Part shown: one piece after another, positions 31,365-39,847 of the stretch
Layout: every line of letters begins with the position of its first letter
Numbering within the stretch: position 1 is the first letter of the stretch
Assembly (NCBI RefSeq): GCF_000374325.1
Contig: NZ_KB894079.1
Coordinates: 94,910-158,909 of the forward strand
Direction of reading: 5' to 3'
DNA from: Allofustis seminis DSM 15817
Lineage (GTDB): Bacteria > Bacillota > Bacilli > Lactobacillales > Carnobacteriaceae_A
Length of the DNA: 64,000 bases
Program-made: the position numbers and the translations under genes
Notes under the pieces: model-generated
Seen by the model: the letters and a program-made list of their open reading frames with translations, nothing else
Told to the model about the DNA's origin: nothing
Databases searched by the model: none

Positions 31365-31739
31365 ATGAATATTCAAATAAGTAATTTAAGCAGTGAGCCA
31401 ATCTATTTACAAATAAAAAATCAACTAAAAGCAGCAATTATCACAGGTGAAATGAAGGAAGATGAACAATTACCTTCAATTCGATATTTGGCCAAAGAAT
31501 TAAGAATTAGTGTCATCACCACAAAGCGTGCTTATGATGAATTGGAAGCTGAAGGATTTATCACATCAGTTCAAGGAAAAGGGAGCTTTGTGAGCCGTCA
31601 AAATGAAGAATTGATTCGGGAAGAACAATTAAAACAGATAGAAGAAGCATTGATGGAAGCGATTGAGAAAGGGAAATTAATAGGACTTACGATTGAAGAT
31701 TTACAAAAAAATTTAGAAGTATTGGGAGGTCATGATTAA
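31365..31739 (+). CDS. GntR-family (YtrA-type) transcriptional regulator
   Basis: 124-residue regulator with a winged-helix DNA-binding domain (EPIYLQIKNQLKAAIITGEM, LPSIRYLAKELRISVITTKR, YDELEAEGFI, GKGSFVS) and only a short C-terminal helical tail, which is the YtrA subfamily layout. Such regulators usually control an adjacent ABC transporter. The likely target is the palindrome over its own promoter. Architecture and length resemble PmtR of Staphylococcus aureus, which controls the phenol-soluble modulin exporter. The signal is unknown. Confidence 0.9.
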   Translation: MNIQISNLSSEPIYLQIKNQLKAAIITGEMKEDEQLPSIRYLAKELRISVITTKRAYDELEAEGFITSVQGKGSFVSRQNEELIREEQLKQIEEALMEAIEKGKLIGLTIEDLQKNLEVLGGHD

Positions 31740-31740
31740 A

Positions 31741-32583
31741 ATGGAATATGCAATTGAAGTGCATCAGCTCATAAAACGATATGAAGATTTTACCTTAGGC
31801 CCAATTGATCTAAAAGTTCCAAAAGGCTATTTAATTGGCTATATTGGTGAAAATGGTTCGGGTAAAAGTACAACATTAAAAGCAATTTTAGGTCTTATTC
31901 AGCCAGATAGTGGCAAAATAACTGTTTTTGGAAATCAAGTAAAAGATAACCCACAATTATTGAATAAAATAGGGGTAGTATTTGATAATTTATTTCTTCC
32001 AGGTGAAATGAAGCTAAAGGAAGTGGGAAAATATTGTAGCTTATCATTTACAACGTGGCAATCGAAGCAATTTGAAGAATATCTCCACCAATTCAAACTT
32101 TCTCCAAATAAAAAAGTTAAAGATTTGTCGCGAGGAATGAAGATGAAATTATCGCTATCAATCGCCCTTTCTCATCAAGCGGAACTTTTAATCTTGGACG
32201 AAGCGACAAGTGGATTAGACCCAGTTGTACGTGATGAAATTTTAGATATTTTATTGGAATTTTTACAAAATGAATCGCATACTGTACTCATTTCTTCCCA
32301 CATATTATCTGATCTAGAAAAAACAGCAGATTATATTGCCTTTTTACATAAAGGAAAGCTACTTTTTATGGAACAAAAAGACCAACTTATTGAAGAATAT
32401 GGTCTATGTTCTGTCAGCAATGAAGCTATGAAAACAATTGACCCAGAAGCAATTGTGGGTAAGCGAAGTCATGCTTTTGGACAAGAGTTACTTGTTAAAC
32501 GCTCACTTGTTCCAGAAAGTATGGAATTATCAAAGCCGAGTATTGAGGATATTATGATTTTTATTATAAAGGGGGAAGTCTAA
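31741..32583 (+). CDS. ABC transporter ATP-binding protein
   Basis: 280-residue ATPase of an ABC-2 type exporter. Walker A is GENGSGKSTT, the Q loop lies near VFDNLFLP, the signature is the degenerate LSRGMKMKLSLSIAL, and Walker B is LLILDEATSGLDP, with the switch His in LISSHIL. ATG 31741 is 11 nt from GGAGG; the in-frame ATG at 31732, inside the GntR gene, is only 2 nt from it. Its stop overlaps the permease ATG (TAATG). Substrate is unknown; PmtA-like drug, peptide or bacteriocin export is possible. Confidence 0.92.
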   Translation: MEYAIEVHQLIKRYEDFTLGPIDLKVPKGYLIGYIGENGSGKSTTLKAILGLIQPDSGKITVFGNQVKDNPQLLNKIGVVFDNLFLPGEMKLKEVGKYCSLSFTTWQSKQFEEYLHQFKLSPNKKVKDLSRGMKMKLSLSIALSHQAELLILDEATSGLDPVVRDEILDILLEFLQNESHTVLISSHILSDLEKTADYIAFLHKGKLLFMEQKDQLIEEYGLCSVSNEAMKTIDPEAIVGKRSHAFGQELLVKRSLVPESMELSKPSIEDIMIFIIKGEV

Positions 32584-33209
32584 TGATTGGCATATTTTAT
32601 AAAGATATCGTCTCTTCAAAATTATCATATTTTTTGACAGTAATTATTTCCTTGGTGATTATTTTTTATGCGATTAGTCAGCATCAGACGATTTTTATTC
32701 CTTTTTTATTTGTTTATCTTCCAATTATACTGACGGGTGTGGCTTTCACCGTTGAAGAGCAATCGTCGAATATAAAATTCATTTTGACAACGCCCATCTC
32801 ACATACAACATATGTTAAAAGCAAATATATTTTTACATTGTGTTTTTCTTTTTTGGAATATATTTCAAGTCTTGTCGTCTTTAAAGATCAATTTGGAAAT
32901 TTACAGACACCTTCATTAATTGGAGCGCTTGTATTCTCACTTCCTATCATTATAACGAGCATCCAAATTCCATGTATTTTAAAGTTTGGTGCTGAAAAAG
33001 GCAGAATCATTATGGTAGCTACTTATTTTGGTTTATTTGCTCTAAGTAACCTTTTAAGTGATAAATTAGAAGTCATTATCAGCAAATTACAAAATATTGG
33101 CATGTCTTATGCATATTTAGTCACTGCAGGGATATGCTTGAGTATTTTGATGATTATGGCTATTTCAATAAAGATAGGAACACTTATTGTGCAATATAAG
33201 GAATATTAA
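32583..33209 (+). CDS. ABC-2 type transporter permease
   Basis: 208-residue integral membrane protein with about six hydrophobic segments (for example FLTVIISLVIIFYAI, FLFVYLPIILTGVAFTV, LVFSLPIIITSIQIPCIL, LVTAGICLSILMIMAISI). The cytosolic EEQSSNIKFILTTPIS after the second segment is typical of ABC-2 permeases, where it contacts the ATPase. Last gene of the GntR-ATPase-permease cassette, so a homodimeric permease is likely. Confidence 0.85.
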   Translation: MIGIFYKDIVSSKLSYFLTVIISLVIIFYAISQHQTIFIPFLFVYLPIILTGVAFTVEEQSSNIKFILTTPISHTTYVKSKYIFTLCFSFLEYISSLVVFKDQFGNLQTPSLIGALVFSLPIIITSIQIPCILKFGAEKGRIIMVATYFGLFALSNLLSDKLEVIISKLQNIGMSYAYLVTAGICLSILMIMAISIKIGTLIVQYKEY

Positions 33210-33231
33210 CCATTTCTTTAATAGCAAAATC

Positions 33232-33270
33232 TCCTGTAAGATGTCAATTGACACTTACAGGATTTTTATT
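33232..33270 (+). terminator. Terminator after the ABC cassette
   Basis: TCCTGTAAG (33232-33240) and CTTACAGGA (33254-33262) enclose the palindrome TGTCAATTGACA, so the hairpin can extend nearly end to end. TTTTTATTTT follows. Confidence 0.85.
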
Positions 33271-33332
33271 TTCCAAAATAAATAGTCTTAATTATTTTTA
33301 GCAGCATTTTTTATATATTTTGATCAATATGG

Positions 33333-33338
33333 TATAGT
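33333..33338 (+). promoter_or_regulatory. Predicted extended -10 promoter of miaA-hflX-recX-mutY
   Basis: TATGG followed by TATAGT (33333-33338), with TG at 33330-33331. The -35 region is only T-rich. Confidence 0.55.
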
Positions 33339-33363
33339 GGAAAGAAATGAAAGGGGGATTTTC

Positions 33364-34305
33364 GTGAAAAAAGTTATTGTAGTTGTAGGTCCTACTGCCG
33401 TAGGGAAGACGAGTTTGAGCATCGAGCTTGCACAGACATTTAATGGCGAAATTATTAGCGGCGACTCCATGCAAGTGTATAAGAATTTAAATATTGGGAC
33501 TGCTAAAGTAACTGAAGAAGAAATGGCGGGAATTCCTCATTATTTATTGAGTTTTCTACCTGAAGATGCTGATTATTCTGTTTCTCAATTTCAAGCCATT
33601 GCACGAGAAAAGATTGATTTTATTCATTCTCAAAATAAAATACCAATTATTGTGGGAGGGACAGGGCTATATATTGAATCGCTCCTTTATGATGTCACGC
33701 ATGGAGGAGGTGCAGCTCCTCTGCCAGAATATCGTGCACAATTGAAATCTTTTGCCTTAACAAATGGAAATCATGCACTCTGGGAAAAGTTAAATGCAAT
33801 TGATCCTCAAGCTGCTATCAATATTCATGAAAATAATGTGCACCGAATTATTCGAGCTCTTGAAGTGTATGAACAGACAGGAATGATTTATTCAGCCTAT
33901 CAGGGACAGCGCCAAAAGAAATATCTCTTGTATGATGCCTTTATCATCGGTCTAAATACAGACCGACAACTTTTATATCAGCGCATCAATCAGCGAGTCG
34001 ATGCTATGATGGATGAGGGGCTAGTAGAAGAGGCCACATGCCTTTTTGAAAAAGTAGCAGAAACTTCTCAAGCATTTAAAGGTATTGGTTATCAAGAATT
34101 TATTCCTTATTTTCATGGGGCAATTAATTTGAATGATGTCAGAACAAATATAAAACAAAACTCAAGACATTATGCTAAAAGACAGTTGACTTGGTTTAGA
34201 AATCGCTTAAATGATGTTCATTGGTATGATTTAGTGCAACATCCACAGGATAAAAAACATTTATTACTCCAATTAAACAAATTCTTAAAGGAGGGAGTGG
34301 AATGA
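33364..34305 (+). CDS. miaA: tRNA dimethylallyltransferase MiaA
   Basis: Transfers a dimethylallyl group to N6 of A37 in tRNAs reading UNN codons. The 313-residue protein has the P-loop VVGPTAVGKTSLS, GDSMQVYKNLNIGTAK, VGGTGLYIESLLYD and the C-terminal RQLTWFRN. Start GTG 33364 lies 6 nt from AAGGGGGA; GTG 33337, upstream of that site, overlaps the -10 box. Its TGA overlaps the hflX ATG by 4 nt. Confidence 0.95.
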   Translation: MKKVIVVVGPTAVGKTSLSIELAQTFNGEIISGDSMQVYKNLNIGTAKVTEEEMAGIPHYLLSFLPEDADYSVSQFQAIAREKIDFIHSQNKIPIIVGGTGLYIESLLYDVTHGGGAAPLPEYRAQLKSFALTNGNHALWEKLNAIDPQAAINIHENNVHRIIRALEVYEQTGMIYSAYQGQRQKKYLLYDAFIIGLNTDRQLLYQRINQRVDAMMDEGLVEEATCLFEKVAETSQAFKGIGYQEFIPYFHGAINLNDVRTNIKQNSRHYAKRQLTWFRNRLNDVHWYDLVQHPQDKKHLLLQLNKFLKEGVE

Positions 34306-35546
34306 AACAGACCGAAAAAGCCATTATTGTTGCAGTGCAAACAATAGAAAAAGATCCTGACTTTCAATATTCGATTATGGAATTAAGAAACTTAGTCGAA
34401 AATACGGGCATTGATATTGTAGGAGAGGTTGTCCAAAAAAGACAGACTCCCGATCTAAAAACTTTTATAGGCAAGGGCAAAGTTCAGGAGTTAAAACATT
34501 TGGTCGAAAAATTAAAGGCCAATGTCATTATTTTTAACCAGGAATTGTCACCAAGCCAGATTCGAAATTTGCAGCAATTATTGGAAATTAAAATTATTGA
34601 CCGTATTCAAGTTATTTTGGATATTTTTGCATTACGTGCCCACACAAAAGAAGGTGCATTGCAAGTGCATCTCGCACAGCTTAACTATTTGTTGCCACGA
34701 TTAGCTGGACATGGTGTCAATATGTCAAGATTGGGTGGTGGAATTGGAACGCGTGGTCCTGGTGAGACAAAGCTTGAAACAGACCGCCGTCATATTAATC
34801 GACAAATAGCAGATATTCGTCGTGAATTAAAGAAGGTGAGCGCTCATCGTCGAAGAAGCCGCCACTACCGTAAAAATAGTCAAGTCATTCAAATTGGCTT
34901 AATTGGGTATACGAATGCTGGCAAGTCAAGCTTGCTAAATGCATTGACAGATGCACAAACATTTGAAAAAAATATTTTATTTGCTACGCTTGATCCGCTA
35001 ACTCGGAAAATAGAATTACCTAGTGGCTTGCAAGCGACTTTAACGGATACTGTGGGCTTTATCCAAGATTTGCCGACACAATTGATTGAATCATTCAAAT
35101 CAACGCTTGAAGAAACACGCGATGCAGATTTATTACTTTATGTGGTCGATGCATCGGCAGTAAATATTGATATTCATGAAAAAACAGTCTTGAATTTACT
35201 AAAAGAATTAGAGTTGGATCATATTCCAATGCTTACCATTTACAATAAGAGAGATTTATTAATACATGAATTTTATCCGACTTTGCATCCTTCAATTTTA
35301 ATGTCAGCACATGAACCAGAAGATATCTTACGATTAAAAGAAAAAATTGAAAGTACCTTATTAAGTGAGATGCAGTCATATTACATTGAAATTGCTGCGA
35401 ATCGTGGTGATTTACTTCATCAAATAAAAAAAGGAACGATTGTCAAAAGAGAAGAATTTTCTGAGGATAAAGAGTGTTACATGCTTGAAGGATTTGTAAA
35501 AAAAGATGCTAAATGGCTGATTGAAGAATTAAAGGATGGAAGATAA
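34302..35546 (+). CDS. hflX: GTPase HflX
   Basis: Ribosome-associated GTPase that splits stalled 70S ribosomes under stress. The 414-residue protein has the HflX N-terminal domain (TFIGKGKVQELKHLV), the glycine-rich GGGIGTRGPGETKLETDRR and the G domain: G1 GYTNAGKSSL near residue 202, TLDPLTRKI, DTVGFIQDLPTQLIESFKST and NKRD. It is coupled to miaA by ATGA and to recX by TAATG. Confidence 0.96.
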   Translation: MKQTEKAIIVAVQTIEKDPDFQYSIMELRNLVENTGIDIVGEVVQKRQTPDLKTFIGKGKVQELKHLVEKLKANVIIFNQELSPSQIRNLQQLLEIKIIDRIQVILDIFALRAHTKEGALQVHLAQLNYLLPRLAGHGVNMSRLGGGIGTRGPGETKLETDRRHINRQIADIRRELKKVSAHRRRSRHYRKNSQVIQIGLIGYTNAGKSSLLNALTDAQTFEKNILFATLDPLTRKIELPSGLQATLTDTVGFIQDLPTQLIESFKSTLEETRDADLLLYVVDASAVNIDIHEKTVLNLLKELELDHIPMLTIYNKRDLLIHEFYPTLHPSILMSAHEPEDILRLKEKIESTLLSEMQSYYIEIAANRGDLLHQIKKGTIVKREEFSEDKECYMLEGFVKKDAKWLIEELKDGR

Positions 35547-36478
35547 TGAAAGAAGAAACAAAACATCTTATCAATTTATCAAAGGCATCATTTAAAAAAG
35601 AAGATGACCATAAAAATTTAGAAAGTAATATAACTAATTTTACTCTCCCACAAAAAAAGCACTTTGGCAATCAACCAATTATTACACAAATTCAAGCACA
35701 GAAGCAGGCAGGCCGTTACAATATTTATATTGACCATCAATTTGCATTTGGTATTGATGAGAATATCTTAATTCAATATCAACTTCAAAAAGGAATGGAA
35801 ATTCCTCAGTCCTTTCAGGAACAGATTCAAAAACAAGAAAAAATTCAAAAAGCTTATCAAAATGTTTTAAATTATTTAAGCTATGGCTTGCGTACGGAAA
35901 AAGAGATCGAACATTATTTGCTAAAAAAAGAATATTCCGATGAAATTCCCGCCGTCATTGACAAGCTGAAAAAAATGCAATTGATTGATGATTTCCATTA
36001 TGCCAGCAGCTATGTGAGAATATCGGCAAATATTTCCCGAAAAGGGCCATACCGTATTCGGCAAGAATTGCTAAAAAAAGGAATCAATGAAGAGAATATT
36101 CAAAATGCAATGATAAATTATCCAGTACAACAACAATTAGAAAATGCAAGTCATTTAGCAGCTAAATATTTTAAAAAATTAAAAAATATATCACAGCGCG
36201 AGGCTCAGAGTAAAATCATGAAGCATCTACAAATGAAAGGCTATGATTTTGATGTAATTCAAGAGATTATGGCTGATAATATATTTGAGATGGATAGTGA
36301 TGACGAGTTCGCTACATTAAAAGCATTAGGATTACGTACATTGAAGAAATATACTAAAAAATTTCCAGATGAACCATATCAAGCACGTGAAAAAATGCTC
36401 GCATATTTATATCGGAAAGGTTTTAAGAAAGAATTGATCGCCAAATTTCTTGAGCAGTTGGATGAGGGATTAGATTGA
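35546..36478 (+). CDS. recX: Regulatory protein RecX with N-terminal extension
   Basis: Modulator of RecA filaments. From about residue 49 it follows the Lactobacillales RecX pattern (ITQIQAQKQAGRYNIYIDHQ, FGIDENILI, LNYLSYGLRTEKEIEHYL, SRKGPYRIRQELLKKGI, and three-helix repeats to the end). At 310 residues it is about 40-50 longer than usual because of a polar N-terminal stretch. No ATG, GTG or TTG occurs in frame before residue 70 or so, and AAGGATGGAAG precedes ATG 35546, so the extension is probably translated. Overlaps hflX by 1 nt and mutY by 4 nt. Confidence 0.9.
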   Translation: MKEETKHLINLSKASFKKEDDHKNLESNITNFTLPQKKHFGNQPIITQIQAQKQAGRYNIYIDHQFAFGIDENILIQYQLQKGMEIPQSFQEQIQKQEKIQKAYQNVLNYLSYGLRTEKEIEHYLLKKEYSDEIPAVIDKLKKMQLIDDFHYASSYVRISANISRKGPYRIRQELLKKGINEENIQNAMINYPVQQQLENASHLAAKYFKKLKNISQREAQSKIMKHLQMKGYDFDVIQEIMADNIFEMDSDDEFATLKALGLRTLKKYTKKFPDEPYQAREKMLAYLYRKGFKKELIAKFLEQLDEGLD

Positions 36479-37665
36479 AAATCATTGACATAAAAACACT
36501 GAAAAATGAATATAAAATTGATATTTGGACAAGTACCCAAATACGTCAATTTCAAAAACAACTGTTAGATTGGTATGATGAGCACCAACGTCTTTTGCCT
36601 TGGCGTGAGAATAAAGATCCTTATCGTATCTGGATTTCAGAAATCATGCTACAGCAAACTCAAGTAGATACTGTCATTCCTTATTTCAATCATTTTATGG
36701 AAAAATTCCCATCAATTTATAAATTGGCTGAAGCAAGTAAGGAAGAAGTATTAAAAGCATGGGAGGGGTTGGGTTATTATTCAAGGGCCGCTAATTTACA
36801 TATTGCGGCACAACAAGTTATTGAAAATTATGAAGGGAAAATGCCAAATAGCTTTGATGAGTTGCAGACTCTTAAAGGAATTGGCCCCTATACTGCGGGA
36901 GCAATTGCAAGTATGGCCTTTAATCAAAAAGTTCCAGCAGTTGATGGCAATGTAATGCGTGTTGTAAGCCGATTATTTGAAATTGATTTAGATATCAAAC
37001 GGCCTAAAAATTTTAAAGTGTTCTTTTCAGTAGTTTATCATTTATTAGATGAAAAACGTCCAGGAGACTGCAATCAAGCTTTAATGGATTTGGGAGCGAC
37101 TATTATGACCCCTAAAGCATCGCGTCCCGACTTGTCACCCGTTAAGGCCTTTGATGCATCTTATTTAAATGAATCTTGGGAGCATTATCCAGTGGTTGCT
37201 AAAGCTAAAGCACCGAAATTGATTCGAAAATGGGCCATTGTTGTAAAGAATGAAGATGGACAATATTTACTTGAAAAACGCCCAGACAATGGTCTATTAG
37301 CGAATATGTGGACATTTCCATTAGTAGCAGAAAATGACCTTCAAAAAAGCAAGGATGGAAAAATCGCCAAAATGTTTAATGATACATTAGATATAACAGA
37401 TGAATTTGAAAAAATTAAAGCATTTATGCTGGAAAATTATAGCATAAATATTCATTTAGAAAATGATATTGTCCATCACGTTCGGCATATTTTTAGTCAT
37501 CTAGTTTGGGAAATATTAATGATTAATACAACAACTAATGCCACCAACACTCCGCAAAATTGTGAATGGACAGCAGCTGATAAATTTGGACAATATGCTT
37601 TTCCAGCGGTACAAACTAAATTAATTCAAGCGTTAACGGAGCATATCCAAACGACGCTTTTTTAA
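36475..37665 (+). CDS. mutY: A/G-specific adenine glycosylase MutY lacking the Fe-S cluster
   Basis: Removes adenine mispaired with 8-oxoguanine. The 396-residue protein has the helix-hairpin-helix glycosylase core (LLPWRENKDPYRIWISEIML with the catalytic Glu, QQTQV, AWEGLGYYSRAANL, LKGIGPYTAGAIASMAF, catalytic Asp in VPAVDGNVMRV) and the C-terminal Nudix-like 8-oxoG sensor (RKWAIVVKNEDGQYLLEKRP, LLANMWTFPL, FSHLVWEI). Where other MutY proteins have four cluster cysteines after ELGA, this one reads IMTPKASRPDLSPVKAFD: the cysteine positions hold Met, Pro, Ser and Asp. Cluster-free MutY has been described in a few organisms. TTG start 36475 overlaps the recX stop, with GAGG upstream. Confidence 0.93.
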   Translation: MKIIDIKTLKNEYKIDIWTSTQIRQFQKQLLDWYDEHQRLLPWRENKDPYRIWISEIMLQQTQVDTVIPYFNHFMEKFPSIYKLAEASKEEVLKAWEGLGYYSRAANLHIAAQQVIENYEGKMPNSFDELQTLKGIGPYTAGAIASMAFNQKVPAVDGNVMRVVSRLFEIDLDIKRPKNFKVFFSVVYHLLDEKRPGDCNQALMDLGATIMTPKASRPDLSPVKAFDASYLNESWEHYPVVAKAKAPKLIRKWAIVVKNEDGQYLLEKRPDNGLLANMWTFPLVAENDLQKSKDGKIAKMFNDTLDITDEFEKIKAFMLENYSINIHLENDIVHHVRHIFSHLVWEILMINTTTNATNTPQNCEWTAADKFGQYAFPAVQTKLIQALTEHIQTTLF

Positions 37666-37682
37666 GATGTTATGGTTTGTGT

Positions 37683-37688
37683 TATAAT
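37683..37688 (+). promoter_or_regulatory. Predicted extended -10 promoter of the DUF402 gene
   Basis: TGTTATAAT: TATAAT at 37683-37688 with TG at 37680-37681, just after the mutY stop. The -35 (TTTTAA) is weak. Confidence 0.6.
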
Positions 37689-37716
37689 ACATGAAAGCGA
37701 TGAAAGGAGTCTGTGC

Positions 37717-38253
37717 ATGAAAAAGCCTAAAGAAGGTCAATTTATTACAATCAGCAGTTTTAAGCATGATGGACATCACCATCGCACATGGAAAGATACA
37801 ATGGTGCTGAAGACAACTGAACATGCATTAATTGGTTGTAATGATCATACATTGGTAATTGAGGATGATGGGCGACGCTGGCGCACACGAGAATCGGCGC
37901 TTGTATATTTTCATGATAAATATTGGTTTAATGTTGTGACTATGATTCGCCAAAATGGCATATCATATTATTGTAACCTTGCCTCACCTGTACTTATTGA
38001 TTCTGAAGGCGCAAAATATATTGATTATGATTTAGATGTGAAAGTTTTTCCTAATGGAGAGAAGAAGCTGCTCGACATTGATGAATATGAAGTTCATAGT
38101 AAACGCTGGAATTATCCACCTGAAATGGACTATATTTTGAAAGAAAATGTTAAAATATTAGTAGACTGGATAAAAAATGAAAAAGGCCCTTTTTCACCTG
38201 AATATGTCGACCTTTGGTACAATCGATATAAAGAATTAACGGGCAAAAAATAA
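37717..38253 (+). CDS. DUF402 nucleoside tri-/diphosphate phosphatase (Ntdp family)
   Basis: 178-residue cytoplasmic protein of the family that includes B. subtilis YgaC and S. aureus SA1684, Mg-dependent phosphatases of nucleoside tri- and diphosphates. Conserved pieces: [39 protein letters not shown] and YYCNLASP followed by the acidic IDYDLDVKV...LLDIDEYE. Length matches the family. ATG 37717 lies 7 nt after AAGGAG; the open frame upstream (to 37672) overlaps the promoter and is rejected. Confidence 0.88.
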   Translation: MKKPKEGQFITISSFKHDGHHHRTWKDTMVLKTTEHALIGCNDHTLVIEDDGRRWRTRESALVYFHDKYWFNVVTMIRQNGISYYCNLASPVLIDSEGAKYIDYDLDVKVFPNGEKKLLDIDEYEVHSKRWNYPPEMDYILKENVKILVDWIKNEKGPFSPEYVDLWYNRYKELTGKK

Positions 38254-38292
38254 AAAGACCGTCACGAATAAAAGAGTGGCGGTCTTTTTTAT
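38252..38292. terminator. Bidirectional terminator between the DUF402 and ArAE genes
   Basis: GACCGTCAC and GTGGCGGTC pair (9 bp, one G-T), flanked by A and T runs on both sides. Serves both convergent genes. Confidence 0.9.
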
Positions 38293-38293
38293 T

Positions 38294-39415
38294 TTATTCT
38301 TCAAAATGTGCTTCAAAGCTTCCATTTTTACCTGAGCGTTTCATATAGGAACTCATTAATGTATTCAAATGTAAAAGTTGCTCTTCATATTCAAAGATTT
38401 TTGCCATGATAGAAATTAGCGTATTACTTTTAATAAAGTCTACTTGTTTTAATGCAGTGTCGCTAGTTGCTTCGGAATAAAGAGCTTCCATAAAACTTTT
38501 GCGTAAGTCTGCTTTATAGTCCATAAAGTTCACTTCATCTGGCAAAATTTTACCGCTCCATTTTAATAGGATTTGTTCATGCGCGGTCATCAATGTTTCG
38601 AGTCGTTCGCGGATTAATGTACGGCGTTCAAAGGGCATATGGTTAATGGTGTCTTCAGATTCAATTAAAAGTGATGTCAAATCATAAAGAGCCTGACTAG
38701 CTTTTAAAGATTGGCGAGATACAGCTACTTTTCGCAATAGTTCATAATATTTTTTGCTGCTAAGTTTTGTGAATAATGGATCGCGAACATATAGATAATA
38801 CATATTCAATTTTGTCAATTGTTCATGAATTTCTTCTATATCGCTTCGCATAATCATATATTGCGAATTTTTTCGCAAAATAGCACGAACATACTTAGTC
38901 AAACCGTCTGTAATTTTTAATGTTAAATTATAAAATTTAATATCATAACGCGGTGGAAAAACTAGCAAATTCACTAAAAAGGCGATAATTACTCCGATAA
39001 TCGTGGCTAATACACGTGTTAGGGCAGCAGCTACTTGGTTATTGGCATCTTGTGCATTTAACATGATAATAACTAAGGCGGATACGGCTAGGCCGATCAT
39101 GTCATTTAATTTGAGTGCATGTAAAATGGCAATTAGAATAAGTGCAGCCAGAGCAATCATAAGATAATTATTGTCAAAGTACATTGTAAAAAAGATGGCA
39201 ATCAAACCACCTAATGCGTTCGCAAATACACGATTGACAATATAGTTATAAGTTTCCCTTACGGAAGGATGCATAGAAAAAATAGCCGCAAAAATTGCTA
39301 AGTCGGCTGTTTCTGGAATTCCAAGCAAAGAAGGGATCACAAGCGATAAATAAATTGCCAGCGCTGTTTTTAACGTTCGGGCACCGATCTTCAATGCAAT
39401 CATCACTTTCTTCAT
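38294..39415 (-). CDS. Aromatic acid exporter (ArAE/FUSC) family membrane protein
   Basis: Integral membrane protein with a compact N-terminal membrane half (about 160 residues, roughly six segments, e.g. LKTALAIYLSLVIPSLLGI, LGGLIAIFFTMYF, ALAALILIAILHAL) and a C-terminal cytosolic helical domain of about 200 residues, the layout of the ArAE_1 family. Substrate unknown. I prefer ATG 39415 (MKKVMIALKIGARTLKTALA), where homologues begin; the frame stays open to ATG 39466, adding 17 residues (KYVVLYLHIYYTKDNY). Neither start has a good ribosome site. Confidence 0.8.
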   Translation of the reverse strand: MKKVMIALKIGARTLKTALAIYLSLVIPSLLGIPETADLAIFAAIFSMHPSVRETYNYIVNRVFANALGGLIAIFFTMYFDNNYLMIALAALILIAILHALKLNDMIGLAVSALVIIMLNAQDANNQVAAALTRVLATIIGVIIAFLVNLLVFPPRYDIKFYNLTLKITDGLTKYVRAILRKNSQYMIMRSDIEEIHEQLTKLNMYYLYVRDPLFTKLSSKKYYELLRKVAVSRQSLKASQALYDLTSLLIESEDTINHMPFERRTLIRERLETLMTAHEQILLKWSGKILPDEVNFMDYKADLRKSFMEALYSEATSDTALKQVDFIKSNTLISIMAKIFEYEEQLLHLNTLMSSYMKRSGKNGSFEAHFEE

Positions 39416-39491
39416 GTAATTATCTTTAGTATAATAGATATGTAAATATAATACTACATATTTCATGTTCTAACAGCAATAACTTGACAGT

Positions 39492-39521
39492 TTGTAAGCA
39501 GTAGTCATTTCTCGTTATAAT
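39492..39521 (+). promoter_or_regulatory. Predicted promoter of the YtxH-like gene and queG-trmL
   Basis: TTGTAA (39492-39497), 18 bp, TATAAT (39516-39521), 36 nt before the start codon. TTGACA at 39484 is 26 bp away and is not used with it. Confidence 0.6.
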
Positions 39522-39556
39522 AAGTGCATATAATATTTCATAAAAGGAGAATTTAT

Positions 39557-39817
39557 ATGAAAAAAGTATTCACAGTCACAGGCATGTTAGTGGGTGGCAT
39601 TATCGGTGCAACGGCAGCTTATTACCTTGCCCCTAAAAACGGTGAAACATATCAAAAAGAATTAAAATATACTGCTTTAAAAGCGGAAGAAAAAACATAT
39701 GAATGGCTGGTCAATCTGTTAAATAAAACCGCTGCTATTTTAGATGGCAATTCAGATAACTTGCACCAAATAAAAACTAAACTTCCAGAAATAAAAATAA
39801 CAATTACAAAAGATTAA
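39557..39817 (+). CDS. Small YtxH-like membrane protein
   Basis: 86-residue protein with one N-terminal hydrophobic glycine-rich segment (TGMLVGGIIGATAAYYLAP) followed by APKNGE and a charged helical tail, the pattern of YtxH-domain general-stress proteins. Function is unknown. ATG 39557 follows AAAAGGAGA. It lies 30 nt ahead of queG and may be co-transcribed with it. Confidence 0.7.
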   Translation: MKKVFTVTGMLVGGIIGATAAYYLAPKNGETYQKELKYTALKAEEKTYEWLVNLLNKTAAILDGNSDNLHQIKTKLPEIKITITKD

Positions 39818-39847
39818 GCAATGATTAGTTAGGAAGGAGTCGCGACA

